From: an uncultured Altererythrobacter sp.
Lineage (GTDB): Bacteria; Pseudomonadota; Alphaproteobacteria; Sphingomonadales; Sphingomonadaceae
Direction of reading: 5' to 3'
Length of the DNA: 6,531 bases
Assembly (NCBI GenBank): GCA_946886175.1
Contig: CAMPIA010000074.1
Location: 1-6,531 of the forward strand
This document shows, in pieces, positions 1 to 6,307 of the stretch; position 1 is the stretch's first letter; each line of letters begins with the position of its first letter. Position numbers and translations under genes: made by a program. The notes beneath the pieces were generated by a model. The model had not been told where the DNA came from, searched no databases, and worked only from the letters and a program-made list of their open reading frames with translations.

Positions 1-590
1 TGATCTCGATGCAGCTTTCCGGGCTGCTGATCCGCCGCGGGCTCGACGCGCGCGTAGTGGTCGCCGCCGGCTTCGCGATCACCGCGTTCTCGCAATGGCA
101 GATGGCGCACTGGTCGCTCCAGGCGGACGCCTACCACTTCATCCTCGCCGGGCTGGTCCAGGGGCTCGGGATGGGGCTGGTGTTCATCCCGCTCAACGTC
201 ACCGCCTTCTCCACCCTGCCCCCGCGCCTGCGCACCGACGGATCGAGCCTGCTCAACCTCGCCCGCTCGCTCGGCGCCTCGGTCGGCATTTCGGTGACGA
301 CGATCCTGCTGGCGCACAATATCCAGGTGAACCACGAGGAGCTGGGCGCGCGGATTACCGCGCAGAGCGTGGCCGGGCTCGACCTTTCAGCGGTCGACCG
401 CTTCCAGTCGCTCGGCCAGGCGGGGCTCGCGATGCTCGACGCCGAGGTCAATCGCCAGGCGGCGATGATCGGCTACGTCAACGACTTCTGGCTGATGATG
501 TGGATGGCGCTCGCCGCGGTCCCGTTCGCCTTCCTGATGCGGCCGGCGAAGCGCGGTACGGCGCCTGCCGCCGACGCCGCTGGCCACTGA
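1..590 (+). CDS. DHA2-family (EmrB/QacA type) MFS drug efflux transporter, C-terminal part
   Basis: This is the C-terminal third or so of a 14-helix inner-membrane multidrug/proton antiporter. The start lies before the window; the frame is open from base 3 and ends with TGA at 588-590, giving about 195 residues. The recognisable family stretch reads FILAGLVQGLGMGLVFIPL, followed by the TLPPRLRTDGSSLLNLARSL region, both typical of EmrB/FarB-like proteins. Four hydrophobic spans are visible, starting at VVVAAGFAITAF, FILAGLVQGLGM, SLGASVGISVTTILL and FWLMMWMALAAVPFAF. Between the third and fourth is a long polar loop of about 55 residues, also normal for EmrB. Such pumps usually work with an EmrA-type adaptor and an outer-membrane channel, whose genes would lie to the left, outside the window. 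The substrate cannot be told from the sequence. The gene ends directly against the stop codon of the convergent DUF4336 gene, with no room for a terminator. Confidence 0.9.
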   Translation, partial: ISMQLSGLLIRRGLDARVVVAAGFAITAFSQWQMAHWSLQADAYHFILAGLVQGLGMGLVFIPLNVTAFSTLPPRLRTDGSSLLNLARSLGASVGISVTTILLAHNIQVNHEELGARITAQSVAGLDLSAVDRFQSLGQAGLAMLDAEVNRQAAMIGYVNDFWLMMWMALAAVPFAFLMRPAKRGTAPAADAAGH

Positions 591-1322
591 TCAGCCGCGC
601 TCAGCCCAGCGCAGCGCGCGCTGCAATTCCGCCGCTCCCTCGCGCTCGTAAGGGCGGCCGTGCGCCATCACGACCTTCTCCGCAGGCCACTCGAGAATGG
701 TCTTCACCGCCGCCGCGACCTCGCGCCGCCGGGGCCGGAACGTGGCGCGCAGGTCGAGCGGGGTCCAGCCGTCGGCGCGCCCTAGCCGGATCAGCCAGCG
801 CAGCAGCCGTTTGCGCACCCGCGCCGGCTCGAAATTCTCGATCAGGTCGGTCAGCACCGCGACCCTGGCGTTCCGGAGGAAGAACACCGCCTCGGTGACC
901 GCGGTGCCGGGCACGACGACCGTGGCGATCTCGCGCGCCCACCCGGCCTCGTGGTCCGCGCCGAGCACGCGATCGATCCGAAACGGGCGCTTGGCCTGCT
1001 CCAGCCCGGGCGCCGCATGGCTGACGGCGTCGGGATAGCGGTCGAGCCAATCGGCCATATACCAGTAGTGGAGCGAACTGGGGGCGACCAGATGGCGCAC
1101 CGGCCCCAGCGCCTCGATCCGCTCGAACAGCGCGGGTTCGGGCGCGATCGGCGAATGGACCCACAGCTCGCCCGACGCCAGCCGCGCGATCGTCATCCGC
1201 GTCGGAAAGGGCAGGCTCGCCGGGCCGTAGTCCATGCGGATTTCCGGCCCGTCGACGATCCACACATCCTCGGCGAACGGCTTGGGCGTATTCAACGGAG
1301 CATAAGGTTCGAAGGCGGTCAT
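591..1322 (-). CDS. DUF4336 domain protein (metallo-beta-lactamase-like fold)
   Basis: A 243-residue soluble protein of the DUF4336 family, whose function is not established. Family blocks appear in order: LWVHSPIAP (53-61), LVAPSSLHYW (78-87), AAPGL (103-107), a VVPGT...EAVFFL segment (136-149), LTDLIENF (157-164) and VVMAHGRPYE (217-226). These blocks resemble a reduced metallo-beta-lactamase fold. His56, His85, Asp159 and His221 are the likeliest remnants of metal-binding or active-site positions, but the HxHxDH signature of active hydrolases is absent, so enzymatic activity is uncertain. The start is ATG at 1320-1322, with AAGGGG (minus strand, 1328-1333) six bases upstream. There is no signal peptide or membrane span. 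It is the last gene of the run asd, isomerase-like gene, DUF4336, lying 36 bases after the isomerase-like gene. Its TGA at 591-593 abuts the stop of the convergent MFS gene. Confidence 0.85.
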   Translation of the reverse strand: MTAFEPYAPLNTPKPFAEDVWIVDGPEIRMDYGPASLPFPTRMTIARLASGELWVHSPIAPEPALFERIEALGPVRHLVAPSSLHYWYMADWLDRYPDAVSHAAPGLEQAKRPFRIDRVLGADHEAGWAREIATVVVPGTAVTEAVFFLRNARVAVLTDLIENFEPARVRKRLLRWLIRLGRADGWTPLDLRATFRPRRREVAAAVKTILEWPAEKVVMAHGRPYEREGAAELQRALRWAERG

Positions 1323-1358
1323 GGCAGCCCCTTAGGAGCCGTGCGTCGTGGGCGCAAA

Positions 1359-2015
1359 TCAGCCGCCCCCGTGCGCGCGCAGACCCTTCTGCTCCATCCG
1401 CCACCGGGCCATCTCGATCCGGTCCTGCCCGAAAAACGGTTCGCCATCGAGTACCAGCGTCGGCACGCCCCAGTGCCCCGCGGCCTCGAGCGCCTGCTGG
1501 TTGGCGGCGATTTCGGCGTCGAGCGCGTCCGCCTGCTCGGCCGCCTCGGCATCGAGTTCGGCGAGGTCGAGCCCGGCCCGCTGCGCCGCACCCGCCAGAT
1601 GGTCGCCCTCGTGCCAGTTCTCGGCCCCGCCCCAGATCAGCATTCCCGCCTCGTGCGCGAAGGCGAGCCCCTTCCCGCGCCGCGCCGCCGCCTGCCCGAG
1701 CCGCGTGATCCGGCGAACATAGGGCTGCTCGGCCGCGATCGTGCGCGTCGCGATGTCCTGCACGATCGGATCGGGCCGCGGCGGACCGAACGGAATGCCA
1801 TGGAACTGCGCCACCCGCACCATGTCGAGAAAGGTGTAGCGCAGCCAGTTGGGATGATTGCGCTCGAAGAAATCGGGCTGCCGGATCGCCAGCGGATAGA
1901 CCGGCCGCAGCGCGATCTCGATCTCATGGCTTTCCGCCAGCGCGCGATAGCGCCCGGCCGCGAGATAGCTGTAGGGGCTGCGAAAGCTGAAATAGAGATC
2001 GGCGGCGAGGGTCAT
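1359..2015 (-). CDS. 2-hydroxychromene-2-carboxylate isomerase-like protein (DsbA-fold, kappa-class GST family)
   Basis: A 218-residue cytoplasmic thioredoxin-fold protein. Characterised relatives (NahD type) use glutathione to isomerise 2-hydroxychromene-2-carboxylate in naphthalene breakdown; many genomic homologues have no known substrate. The N-terminus has DLYFSFRSPYSYLA; Ser13 in RSPYSY is at the place of the glutathione-activating serine, where DsbA would have CxxC. An all-helical insert follows (about 35-170), then GVPTLVLDGEPFFGQDRIE (183-201), with the cis-proline at 185 and the family GQDR motif. I chose ATG at 2013-2015, which puts the first strand at the usual distance from the N-terminus. 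A TTG at 2031-2033 would add six residues and has a purine-rich GAGGGGGAGG upstream, so it cannot be excluded; the ATG has only a weak AAGAG. The gene follows asd by about 30 bases, or 13 if the TTG is used, and is probably cotranscribed. No aromatic-degradation genes are nearby, so a naphthalene role is not supported by context. Confidence 0.85.
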   Translation of the reverse strand: MTLAADLYFSFRSPYSYLAAGRYRALAESHEIEIALRPVYPLAIRQPDFFERNHPNWLRYTFLDMVRVAQFHGIPFGPPRPDPIVQDIATRTIAAEQPYVRRITRLGQAAARRGKGLAFAHEAGMLIWGGAENWHEGDHLAGAAQRAGLDLAELDAEAAEQADALDAEIAANQQALEAAGHWGVPTLVLDGEPFFGQDRIEMARWRMEQKGLRAHGGG

Positions 2016-2046
2016 GCGGCTCTTGTGCCGCAAGCCCTCCCCCTCG

Positions 2047-3072
2047 TCACCCCTTCTTCAGGTGCCGTCGACCCAGCAGTTCTGCGATCTGCACCGCGTT
2101 GAGCGCAGCGCCCTTGCGCAGGTTGTCGCTCACGCACCACAGGGTCAGGCCGTTCTCGACCGTCGGGTCCTCGCGCACGCGGCTGACATACGTGGCGCTG
2201 TCGCCCGCCGCCTCGACCGGGGTGACGTATCCGCCGTCCTCGCGCTTGTCGATCAGCATCACGCCCGGCGCCTCGCGCAGGATATCCTGCGCCTGTTCGG
2301 CGGTCAGCTCGTTCTCGAACTCGATGTTGACCGCTTCGGAATGGCCGACGAACACCGGCACGCGTACGCAGGTGGCGTTGAGCTTGATCTTGGGATCGAG
2401 GATCTTCTTGGTCTCGACCATCATCTTCCATTCTTCCTTGGTCGATCCATCGTCGAGGAAGACGTCGATGTGCGGGATCACATTGAAGGCGATCTGCTTG
2501 GTGAACGTGTGCGGTTCCTGCTTGTCGCCGACGAAGATCGCCCGGCTCTGTTCGAACAGTTCGTCCATCCCCGCCTTGCCCGCGCCCGAGACCGACTGGT
2601 AGGTGCTCACCACCACCCGCCTGATCGTCGCCGCGTCGTGCAGCGGCTTCAGCGCCACGACGAGCTGCGCGGTCGAGCAGTTCGGGTTGGCGATGATGTT
2701 GCGCTTGCTGTAGCCGTCGATCGCGTCCGGATTCACCTCGGGCACGATCAGCGGCACGTCGGGCTCCATGCGATAGAGCGAGGAGTTGTCGATCACCACG
2801 CAGCCCGCCGCCGCGGCCTTGGGCGCATATTCCTTCGCCGCCCCGCTACCCGCCGCGAACAGCGCGATATCCCAGCCCGCCCAGTCGAAGTGCTCGATAT
2901 TCCGGCACTTGAGCATCTTGCCGCTGTCGCCGAATTCGACTTCGGTGCCGTGCGAGCGCGAGCTCGCCACGGCGGCGATCTCGTCGCACGGAAATTCGCG
3001 CTCGGCCAGAACCGCCATGATCTCGCGCCCGACGTTCCCGGTCGCCCCGACTACGACTACCCGATAACCCAT
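2047..3072 (-). CDS. asd: aspartate-semialdehyde dehydrogenase
   Basis: Reduces beta-aspartyl phosphate to aspartate semialdehyde with NADPH, the branch-point step toward lysine/diaminopimelate, threonine and methionine. At 341 residues it has the normal length for the family. The Rossmann motif GATGNVG is at residues 9-15 and the SSRSHG segment at 38-42 region is the usual NADP phosphate-contacting loop. Catalytic Cys132 sits in NPNCST (130-134), Gln159 in TYQSVSGAGKAG, Arg237 in CVRVPVFVGHSEA and the general base His244 in the same segment. All key residues are present, so the enzyme should be active. The start is ATG at 3070-3072 with AGGAG (minus strand, 3079-3083) six bases upstream. It is the first gene of a leftward run with the isomerase-like and DUF4336 genes. 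The rplS terminator lies about 100 bases upstream, so asd needs its own promoter in the gap 3073-3168, where I see no clear -35/-10 pair. Confidence 0.97.
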   Translation of the reverse strand: MGYRVVVVGATGNVGREIMAVLAEREFPCDEIAAVASSRSHGTEVEFGDSGKMLKCRNIEHFDWAGWDIALFAAGSGAAKEYAPKAAAAGCVVIDNSSLYRMEPDVPLIVPEVNPDAIDGYSKRNIIANPNCSTAQLVVALKPLHDAATIRRVVVSTYQSVSGAGKAGMDELFEQSRAIFVGDKQEPHTFTKQIAFNVIPHIDVFLDDGSTKEEWKMMVETKKILDPKIKLNATCVRVPVFVGHSEAVNIEFENELTAEQAQDILREAPGVMLIDKREDGGYVTPVEAAGDSATYVSRVREDPTVENGLTLWCVSDNLRKGAALNAVQIAELLGRRHLKKG

Positions 3073-3168
3073 CTATCACTCCTCGCTTGGTGCGCGGGAT
3101 CTGGCGCTCAGCGTCTCGCCCGCAACCGCAAATATCCTTGAACCCCCGATCGCCGGCCGAGACGCAAA

Positions 3169-3200
3169 AGGGGCGCCCCGACCCGTGCCGGAGCGCCCCT
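3169..3200 (-). terminator. Intrinsic terminator downstream of rplS
   Basis: The plus-strand arms AGGGGCGC (3169-3176) and GCGCCCCT (3193-3200) are perfectly complementary. After one C/A mismatch the stem continues with CCG (3178-3180) pairing CGG (3189-3191), leaving an eight-base loop. Read leftward, as rplS is transcribed, the hairpin starts about 28 bases after the rplS stop and is followed by TTTTGCG. The T run is short but the GC stem is very strong, consistent with a Rho-independent terminator that ends the trmD-rplS transcript and separates it from asd. Confidence 0.82.
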
Positions 3201-3228
3201 CGCTTGTCTCGTTTCCGACTGAAGCCGA

Positions 3229-3603
3229 TCAGGCTTTTTCGGTCGGGCGATTGTCGCGGCGCTCGGCGATGCGGGCCGATTTACCGGTGCGACCGCGCAG
3301 ATAGTAGAGCTTCGCCCGGCGCACCACGCCGCGGCGGACCACGGTAATGCTGTCGACGATCGGCGAGTAGAGCGGGAACACGCGTTCCACGCCTTCGCCG
3401 AAGCTCATCTTGCGCACGGTGAAGTTCGAACCCATGCCGCGGTTCGAACGGGCGATCACCACGCCTTCGAAATTCTGCACACGCTCGCGCGTGCCTTCGA
3501 TAACCTTCACGCCGACGCGCAGGGTGTCGCCGGCGCGGAAATCGGGAACCTCTTTCCCGAGATTCTCGATGGCTTCGGCCTCGAGCTGCTGAATCAGGTT
3601 CAT
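3229..3603 (-). CDS. rplS: 50S ribosomal protein L19 (bL19)
   Basis: A 124-residue large-subunit protein located near the interface with the 30S subunit. The whole chain matches the family: N-terminal helix [15 protein letters not shown], then [31 protein letters not shown], the [21 protein letters not shown] core (about 61-81) and the basic [23 protein letters not shown] segment. It is slightly longer than E. coli L19 (115 residues), with a charged tail ending [10 protein letters not shown]. The start is ATG at 3601-3603. Its ribosome-binding AAGGA (minus strand, 3612-3616) overlaps the TAA stop of trmD, with 11 bases between the two genes, so the genes are almost certainly cotranscribed and probably translationally linked. 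A strong terminator follows, making rplS the last gene of its transcript. Confidence 0.98.
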   Translation of the reverse strand: MNLIQQLEAEAIENLGKEVPDFRAGDTLRVGVKVIEGTRERVQNFEGVVIARSNRGMGSNFTVRKMSFGEGVERVFPLYSPIVDSITVVRRGVVRRAKLYYLRGRTGKSARIAERRDNRPTEKA

Positions 3604-3614
3604 GACCTGTATCC

Positions 3615-4340
3615 TTACCTTTTTCGCCGCGCATCAGAGGCAGACTGGTCCCGAGCGCCACTGTAGCGCTCCCAAAGGTCCGGCCTGCGTGACCGTGTAT
3701 CTTCCTCGCTGCGTGCCTTGCGCCACGCCGCGATTCTCGCATGATCCCCCGATCGCAGCACTTCGGGGATCGTGCGCCCTTCCCATTCCTGAGGTCGGGT
3801 ATATTGCGGGTACTCGAGAAGCCCTTCCTCGAAGGATTCCTCGGCCCCGCTCGAAGGCGCGCCCATTACGCCGGGAAGCAGGCGAATGCAAGCGTCGAGA
3901 ATGGCGAGCGCGGCGGGCTCCCCGCCCGAGAGGACCACGTCGCCCAGGCTGACCTGCTCGATCTCCGGCCGCGCTTCGAACAGCCGCTCGTCGAACCCCT
4001 CGAACCGCCCGCACAGGATCACGACGCCAGGGCCCGACGCCAGCTCGCGAATCCGCGCCTGCGCGATCGGTTTGCCGCGCGGCGTCATCGCGAGGATCGG
4101 GCGCGCCGCATCCACGCTGTCCACCGCCGCCGCCAGCACGTCGGCCTTGAGCACCATGCCCGCGCCGCCCCCGGCCGGGGTATCGTCGACCGTGCGGTGC
4201 CTGTCGGTCGCGAAATCGCGAATCTGCACCGTCTCGCACGCCCAGTCCCCCCGCTCCAGCGCACGGCCGGCGAGCGACACGCCGAGCGGCCCGGGAAACA
4301 TCTCGGGGTAAAGCGTCAGGATGGTGGCCGCGAAGCTCAT
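3615..4340 (-). CDS. trmD: tRNA (guanine(37)-N1)-methyltransferase
   Basis: Methylates N1 of G37, next to the anticodon, using S-adenosylmethionine; this prevents +1 frameshifting and is essential in most bacteria. The protein has 241 residues, normal for TrmD. The SPOUT domain with the trefoil-knot cofactor site is clear: [15 protein letters not shown] (51-65), [12 protein letters not shown] (108-119), [15 protein letters not shown] (127-141) and LLPGVMG (154-160). The tRNA-binding part follows, with [10 protein letters not shown] (174-183) and [17 protein letters not shown] (191-207). Arg153 matches the catalytic arginine (Arg154 in E. coli). The catalytic aspartate position (Asp169 of DSF in E. 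coli/H. influenzae numbering) is Glu168 here, in EESF; I think Glu is common in alphaproteobacteria but cannot check it. The start is ATG at 4338-4340, within an ATGA overlap with the upstream membrane protein gene; an upstream in-frame extension to 4772 has no TrmD similarity. Translation probably depends on coupling, since the only purine run (GAGGG) abuts the ATG. Confidence 0.97.
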   Translation of the reverse strand: MSFAATILTLYPEMFPGPLGVSLAGRALERGDWACETVQIRDFATDRHRTVDDTPAGGGAGMVLKADVLAAAVDSVDAARPILAMTPRGKPIAQARIRELASGPGVVILCGRFEGFDERLFEARPEIEQVSLGDVVLSGGEPAALAILDACIRLLPGVMGAPSSGAEESFEEGLLEYPQYTRPQEWEGRTIPEVLRSGDHARIAAWRKARSEEDTRSRRPDLWERYSGARDQSASDARRKR

Positions 4341-4660
4341 CCCTCGCGGCGCATCAGCAGGCGGCGGCTGAACCGATAGCCCAGCGGCCAGCCGATCATC
4401 GTCGCGAGGAAGGATATTGCGACGAGGATCAACAGGCCCTGCGCGGCCGCGCCACTGAACCGATCGTCGAACAGGAACGAGGCCGTGACGACGAGCATCA
4501 GGAAGACCGGAACCACGCCGGACGCCATCAGCGACACGGTCTCCACGCTCGTTCCACGAAAAATCCGGCGAAAGCCGAGGGCGATGAGAATCGAGAGCAG
4601 CGCCGAAACGCCGGCAAAGACGAGGCCGAAAAGCACTATCAGACCAAGATAGACAAGCAT
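4337..4660 (-). CDS. Small three-helix membrane protein of unknown function, coupled to trmD
   Basis: I do not recognise the family. The 107-residue product has three hydrophobic spans: about residues 3-29 ([16 protein letters not shown] and onward), 42-64 ([23 protein letters not shown]) and 75-95 ([21 protein letters not shown]). Basic clusters FRRIFRG (30-36) and [12 protein letters not shown] (96-107) flank the first and third spans. By the positive-inside rule this places the first loop and the C-terminus in the cytoplasm, with the N-terminus outside. There is no cleavable signal peptide and no catalytic motif. The start is ATG at 4658-4660, with GGAG a few bases upstream. The TGA stop overlaps the trmD ATG (ATGA), so it heads the membrane protein-trmD-rplS transcription unit. 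Its divergent neighbour is the oxidoreductase gene, 56 bases away. The overlap supports it being a real translated gene, since composition and strand match trmD. Confidence 0.8.
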   Translation of the reverse strand: MLVYLGLIVLFGLVFAGVSALLSILIALGFRRIFRGTSVETVSLMASGVVPVFLMLVVTASFLFDDRFSGAAAQGLLILVAISFLATMIGWPLGYRFSRRLLMRREG

Positions 4661-4716
4661 TCGCTCCGCCTAGCGCGCGAGGGAGCGCATTGCCATCCCG
4701 CGCGTTGAGGCGATCG
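4661..4716. promoter_or_regulatory. Divergent intergenic region, presumed promoters of oxidoreductase and membrane protein-trmD-rplS
   Basis: These 56 bases separate the two divergent starts at 4660 and 4717 and must, with parts of the flanking coding sequence, drive both directions unless trmD is read from far upstream. The visible elements are ribosome-binding sites: GAGG at 4707-4710, six bases before the oxidoreductase ATG, and GGAG on the minus strand just before 4660. The stretch is very GC-rich and shows no convincing -35/-10 pair in either direction. An imperfect GC-rich dyad, CGCGCGAGGGA versus TCCCGCGCG, spans roughly 4674-4704; it might be an operator, but in this composition it could also be chance. 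Confidence 0.4.
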
Positions 4717-5637
4717 ATGGACACCGAAATCGACGATTGCATCATCATCGGCGCGGGCCCGGCCGGGCTCACCGCGGCGATCTACCTCGCGCGCTTTCAT
4801 CTCTCGATCCGGCTGTTCGACTGCGGCACCAGCCGCGCGGCGTGGATCCCCTGCACGCACAACCATGCGGGCTATCCCGATGGCATCGCGGGCAAGGAGC
4901 TGCTGCGCCTGATGCGCGAGCAGGCGCGCAATTACGGCGCGATGCGCGAGGAAAAGCGGGTCGAGCACCTGGCGAAGGCGGGCGACCGCTTCACCGTCGG
5001 CACCGACGCGGGCGCCTATACCGCGCGCGCGGTGCTGCTCGCGACCGGCGTGGTGAACCGCCGGCCCGACGCGCTGGCGGACCATCTGCACGACACCGCG
5101 CTCGCCCGCGGTCTGCTGCGCTACTGCCCGGTGTGCGACGCTTACGAGGTGACCGACCGCAAGGTCGCGGTGATCGGCACCGCCCGGCACGGCACCGACG
5201 AAGCGCTGTTCCTGCGCGGCTATACCGCCGACGTCACGCTGGTGAGTCCGCACGGCGAGCACGACCTCGATAATCAATGTTCAAGTGAACTTGAACAAGC
5301 CGGGATTGCGTGCATCGCGGGTCCGTGCGGAGGCTTTGCGATCGAGGGCGAGCAACTGGCCTTCGATACCGCCGACAAACGGATGGCGTTCGACAGCGTC
5401 TATCCGGCGCTCGGTACGCACGTGCGCTCCGAACTGGCCGGGCTTGCCGGCGCGAAAACGACCAGGGACGGCTGCATCGTCGTCGACGACCACCTCGAGA
5501 CCACAGTGCCAGGGCTCTTCGCAGCGGGCGACGTGGTGGTCGGCCTCGACCAGATCAGTCATGCGATGGGCCAGGCCGGCGTCGCCGCCACCACCATCCG
5601 CAACCATTTAGCCAAGCAGCGGCCGATCAGGCGCTAG
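4717..5637 (+). CDS. Thioredoxin reductase-like FAD flavoprotein with a CPVC redox pair
   Basis: A 306-residue cytoplasmic flavoprotein with the thioredoxin reductase architecture. The N-terminal FAD motif is [12 protein letters not shown] (10-21; Gly12, Gly14, Gly17). [17 protein letters not shown] (47-63) resembles the FAD-contacting loop of TrxR-like enzymes. LLATGVV (107-113) and the C-terminal [20 protein letters not shown] (266-285) complete the FAD domain. The redox disulfide CPVC is at residues 137-140, where TrxR has CATC. The nucleotide domain is atypical: the GGGxSA loop of TrxR reads GTARHG (154-159), and the HRRxxxR motif that holds the NADPH 2'-phosphate is missing, replaced by [11 protein letters not shown] (177-187). 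NADPH use is therefore doubtful; NADH, ferredoxin or direct O2 chemistry are alternatives. The start is ATG 4717 with GAGG six bases upstream; a TTG at 4690 is unlikely. The gene is oriented against all its neighbours and its TAG overlaps the stop of vapC. Confidence 0.88.
   Translation: MDTEIDDCIIIGAGPAGLTAAIYLARFHLSIRLFDCGTSRAAWIPCTHNHAGYPDGIAGKELLRLMREQARNYGAMREEKRVEHLAKAGDRFTVGTDAGAYTARAVLLATGVVNRRPDALADHLHDTALARGLLRYCPVCDAYEVTDRKVAVIGTARHGTDEALFLRGYTADVTLVSPHGEHDLDNQCSSELEQAGIACIAGPCGGFAIEGEQLAFDTADKRMAFDSVYPALGTHVRSELAGLAGAKTTRDGCIVVDDHLETTVPGLFAAGDVVVGLDQISHAMGQAGVAATTIRNHLAKQRPIRR
5278..5297. repeat. 8-bp inverted repeat inside the oxidoreductase gene
   Basis: TGTTCAAG (5278-5285) and CTTGAACA (5290-5297) are perfect inverted copies separated by TGAA. 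The surrounding codons (AAT CAA TGT TCA AGT GAA CTT GAA CAA) are strikingly AT-rich for this gene, which elsewhere is near 68% GC by hand count of one 60-base line. The repeat encodes the segment that replaces the NADPH-binding arginine loop. It could be an internal regulator-binding site, an mRNA hairpin or chance; the sequence does not decide. Confidence 0.5.
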
Positions 5638-6008
5638 TGCACCCAGTTTTCAACCGCGAGATCAGGTATGCTCGCGAAATGCTTTTCGTTGTCTGTGATC
5701 AGCGTGAGCCCGAGCGATAAGGCGTGCGCGGCGATGAGTCGATCGTAACTCGCGCGATGGAAAGGCAAGGTCGCATAGGTTTTGGCCGCCCCGGCATCGA
5801 AAGGCACCACAGGCACCTCTTCGATGAACTTCTGCAACGCCTCTTCCACTGGCGGCTTGCCACGCACCGATCCGTGCATCACCTCGGCGTATGCAATCGC
5901 CGAAATCACGAAATCGCCTTCGTCATGCTCGGCCATCTTGCGACGGGCGACTTCACCGGCAGCAAGCGAAATTGCGATCACGACATTGCTATCGAGCATG
6001 AATTTCAT
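5634..6008 (-). CDS. vapC: VapC-family PIN-domain toxin ribonuclease
   Basis: A 124-residue PIN-domain protein, the toxin half of a type II toxin-antitoxin pair; characterised VapC proteins cut tRNA or rRNA in a Mg2+-dependent way and stop translation. The four acidic active-site positions are all present: Asp6 in MLDSNVV, Glu42 in SAIAYAEVMHG, Asp89 in SYDRLIAAHALSLG and Asp106 in LITDNEKHF. The ending AVENWVH fits the family C-terminus. No residue is missing, so the toxin is probably active. I chose ATG at 6006-6008: it forms an ATGA overlap with the antitoxin stop and gives the canonical MKFMLDSN beginning. A GTG at 6035 would lie inside the antitoxin gene and add a nonmatching stretch. 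No Shine-Dalgarno sequence precedes the ATG, which suggests translation by reinitiation after the antitoxin. The TAG stop shares CTAG (5634-5637) with the convergent oxidoreductase. The first bases of the region (5641-5700) are only about 48% GC, consistent with horizontal acquisition. Confidence 0.92.
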   Translation of the reverse strand: MKFMLDSNVVIAISLAAGEVARRKMAEHDEGDFVISAIAYAEVMHGSVRGKPPVEEALQKFIEEVPVVPFDAGAAKTYATLPFHRASYDRLIAAHALSLGLTLITDNEKHFASIPDLAVENWVH

Positions 6009-6298
6009 GCGTCGGGCAGATGCCGCGCGCGCCACTCCGGATCATTCCACAACAGTGGGCGCTCCTCGAACGCGCGATCTTCATCTTTAACGAACTGGAG
6101 TTCGCTTCCGACGGCGCATCCCCATACCTTATCGATGTTGAACTTGCGCCTGGCCCTGCCCTTCGGCTTCAGAATCAGCGTTCCGTCTTGGTCCGCGACC
6201 GTCCATTCCCAATCCGGCTTCACCCCCAGCGCCGCGGGGATGCGGATGGCCACCGAATTGCCCGACTTGAAGCTCTTGGCAGTGTAGTCCTTGCCCAC
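6005..6298 (-). CDS. vapB: VapB-type antitoxin with AbrB/SpoVT DNA-binding domain
   Basis: A 97-residue antitoxin encoded directly before vapC. The N-terminal half is a swapped-hairpin AbrB domain: AKSFKSGNSVAIRIPAALG (about 7-25), followed by TVADQDGTLILKPKG (33-47). The remaining half, including WNDPEWRARHLPDA, is acidic and aromatic, as expected for the tail that wraps and blocks the toxin's active site. The start is GTG at 6296-6298; AGGAG (minus strand, 6307-6311) sits eight bases upstream and there is no nearby ATG. Such antitoxins normally repress their own promoter, with the toxin as corepressor; a dyad lies between the -10 and the ribosome-binding site. The gene follows rimM by 33 bases. 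By hand count one 60-base line (6061-6120) is about 57% GC, lower than neighbouring core genes. Confidence 0.9.
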   Translation of the reverse strand: MGKDYTAKSFKSGNSVAIRIPAALGVKPDWEWTVADQDGTLILKPKGRARRKFNIDKVWGCAVGSELQFVKDEDRAFEERPLLWNDPEWRARHLPDA

Positions 6299-6307
6299 GG
6301 CAGTCGC

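Noticed and set aside
951..2102. Plus-strand open frame of 383 codons opposite the isomerase-like and DUF4336 genes
   Set aside because: It spans two recognisable minus-strand genes and their gap, has Arg/Pro-rich low-complexity composition and no family resemblance.
2014..3141. Long plus-strand open frame of 375 codons opposite asd
   Set aside because: It is antisense to a clearly conserved asd; its translation is rich in Arg, His and Asp without domain features, as expected for a shadow frame in GC-rich DNA.
3073..3168. Search for an asd promoter or riboswitch, such as a lysine-responsive leader
   Set aside because: The gap is only about 100 bases, too short for a lysine riboswitch, and no -35/-10 pair or conserved leader structure could be supported.
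4674..4704. GC-rich imperfect dyad in the divergent gap, considered as an operator or terminator
   Set aside because: The arms need bulges to pair and consist mostly of CG repeats, which arise easily by chance here; there is no T run for a terminator.
4341..4772. N-terminal extension of trmD to 4772
   Set aside because: The extra 144 residues have no TrmD similarity, cover the membrane protein gene in another frame and run into the divergent oxidoreductase gene; the ATG at 4340 matches the conserved TrmD N-terminus.
6009..6035. GTG start for vapC at 6035
   Set aside because: It would place 27 bases inside vapB and add an Ala/Arg-rich stretch not found in PIN toxins; the ATGA overlap at 6005-6008 is the standard arrangement.
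5724..6287. Plus-strand open frame of 187 codons opposite vapBC
   Set aside because: It is antisense to a well-supported toxin-antitoxin pair with intact active-site residues, and its translation shows no family feature.
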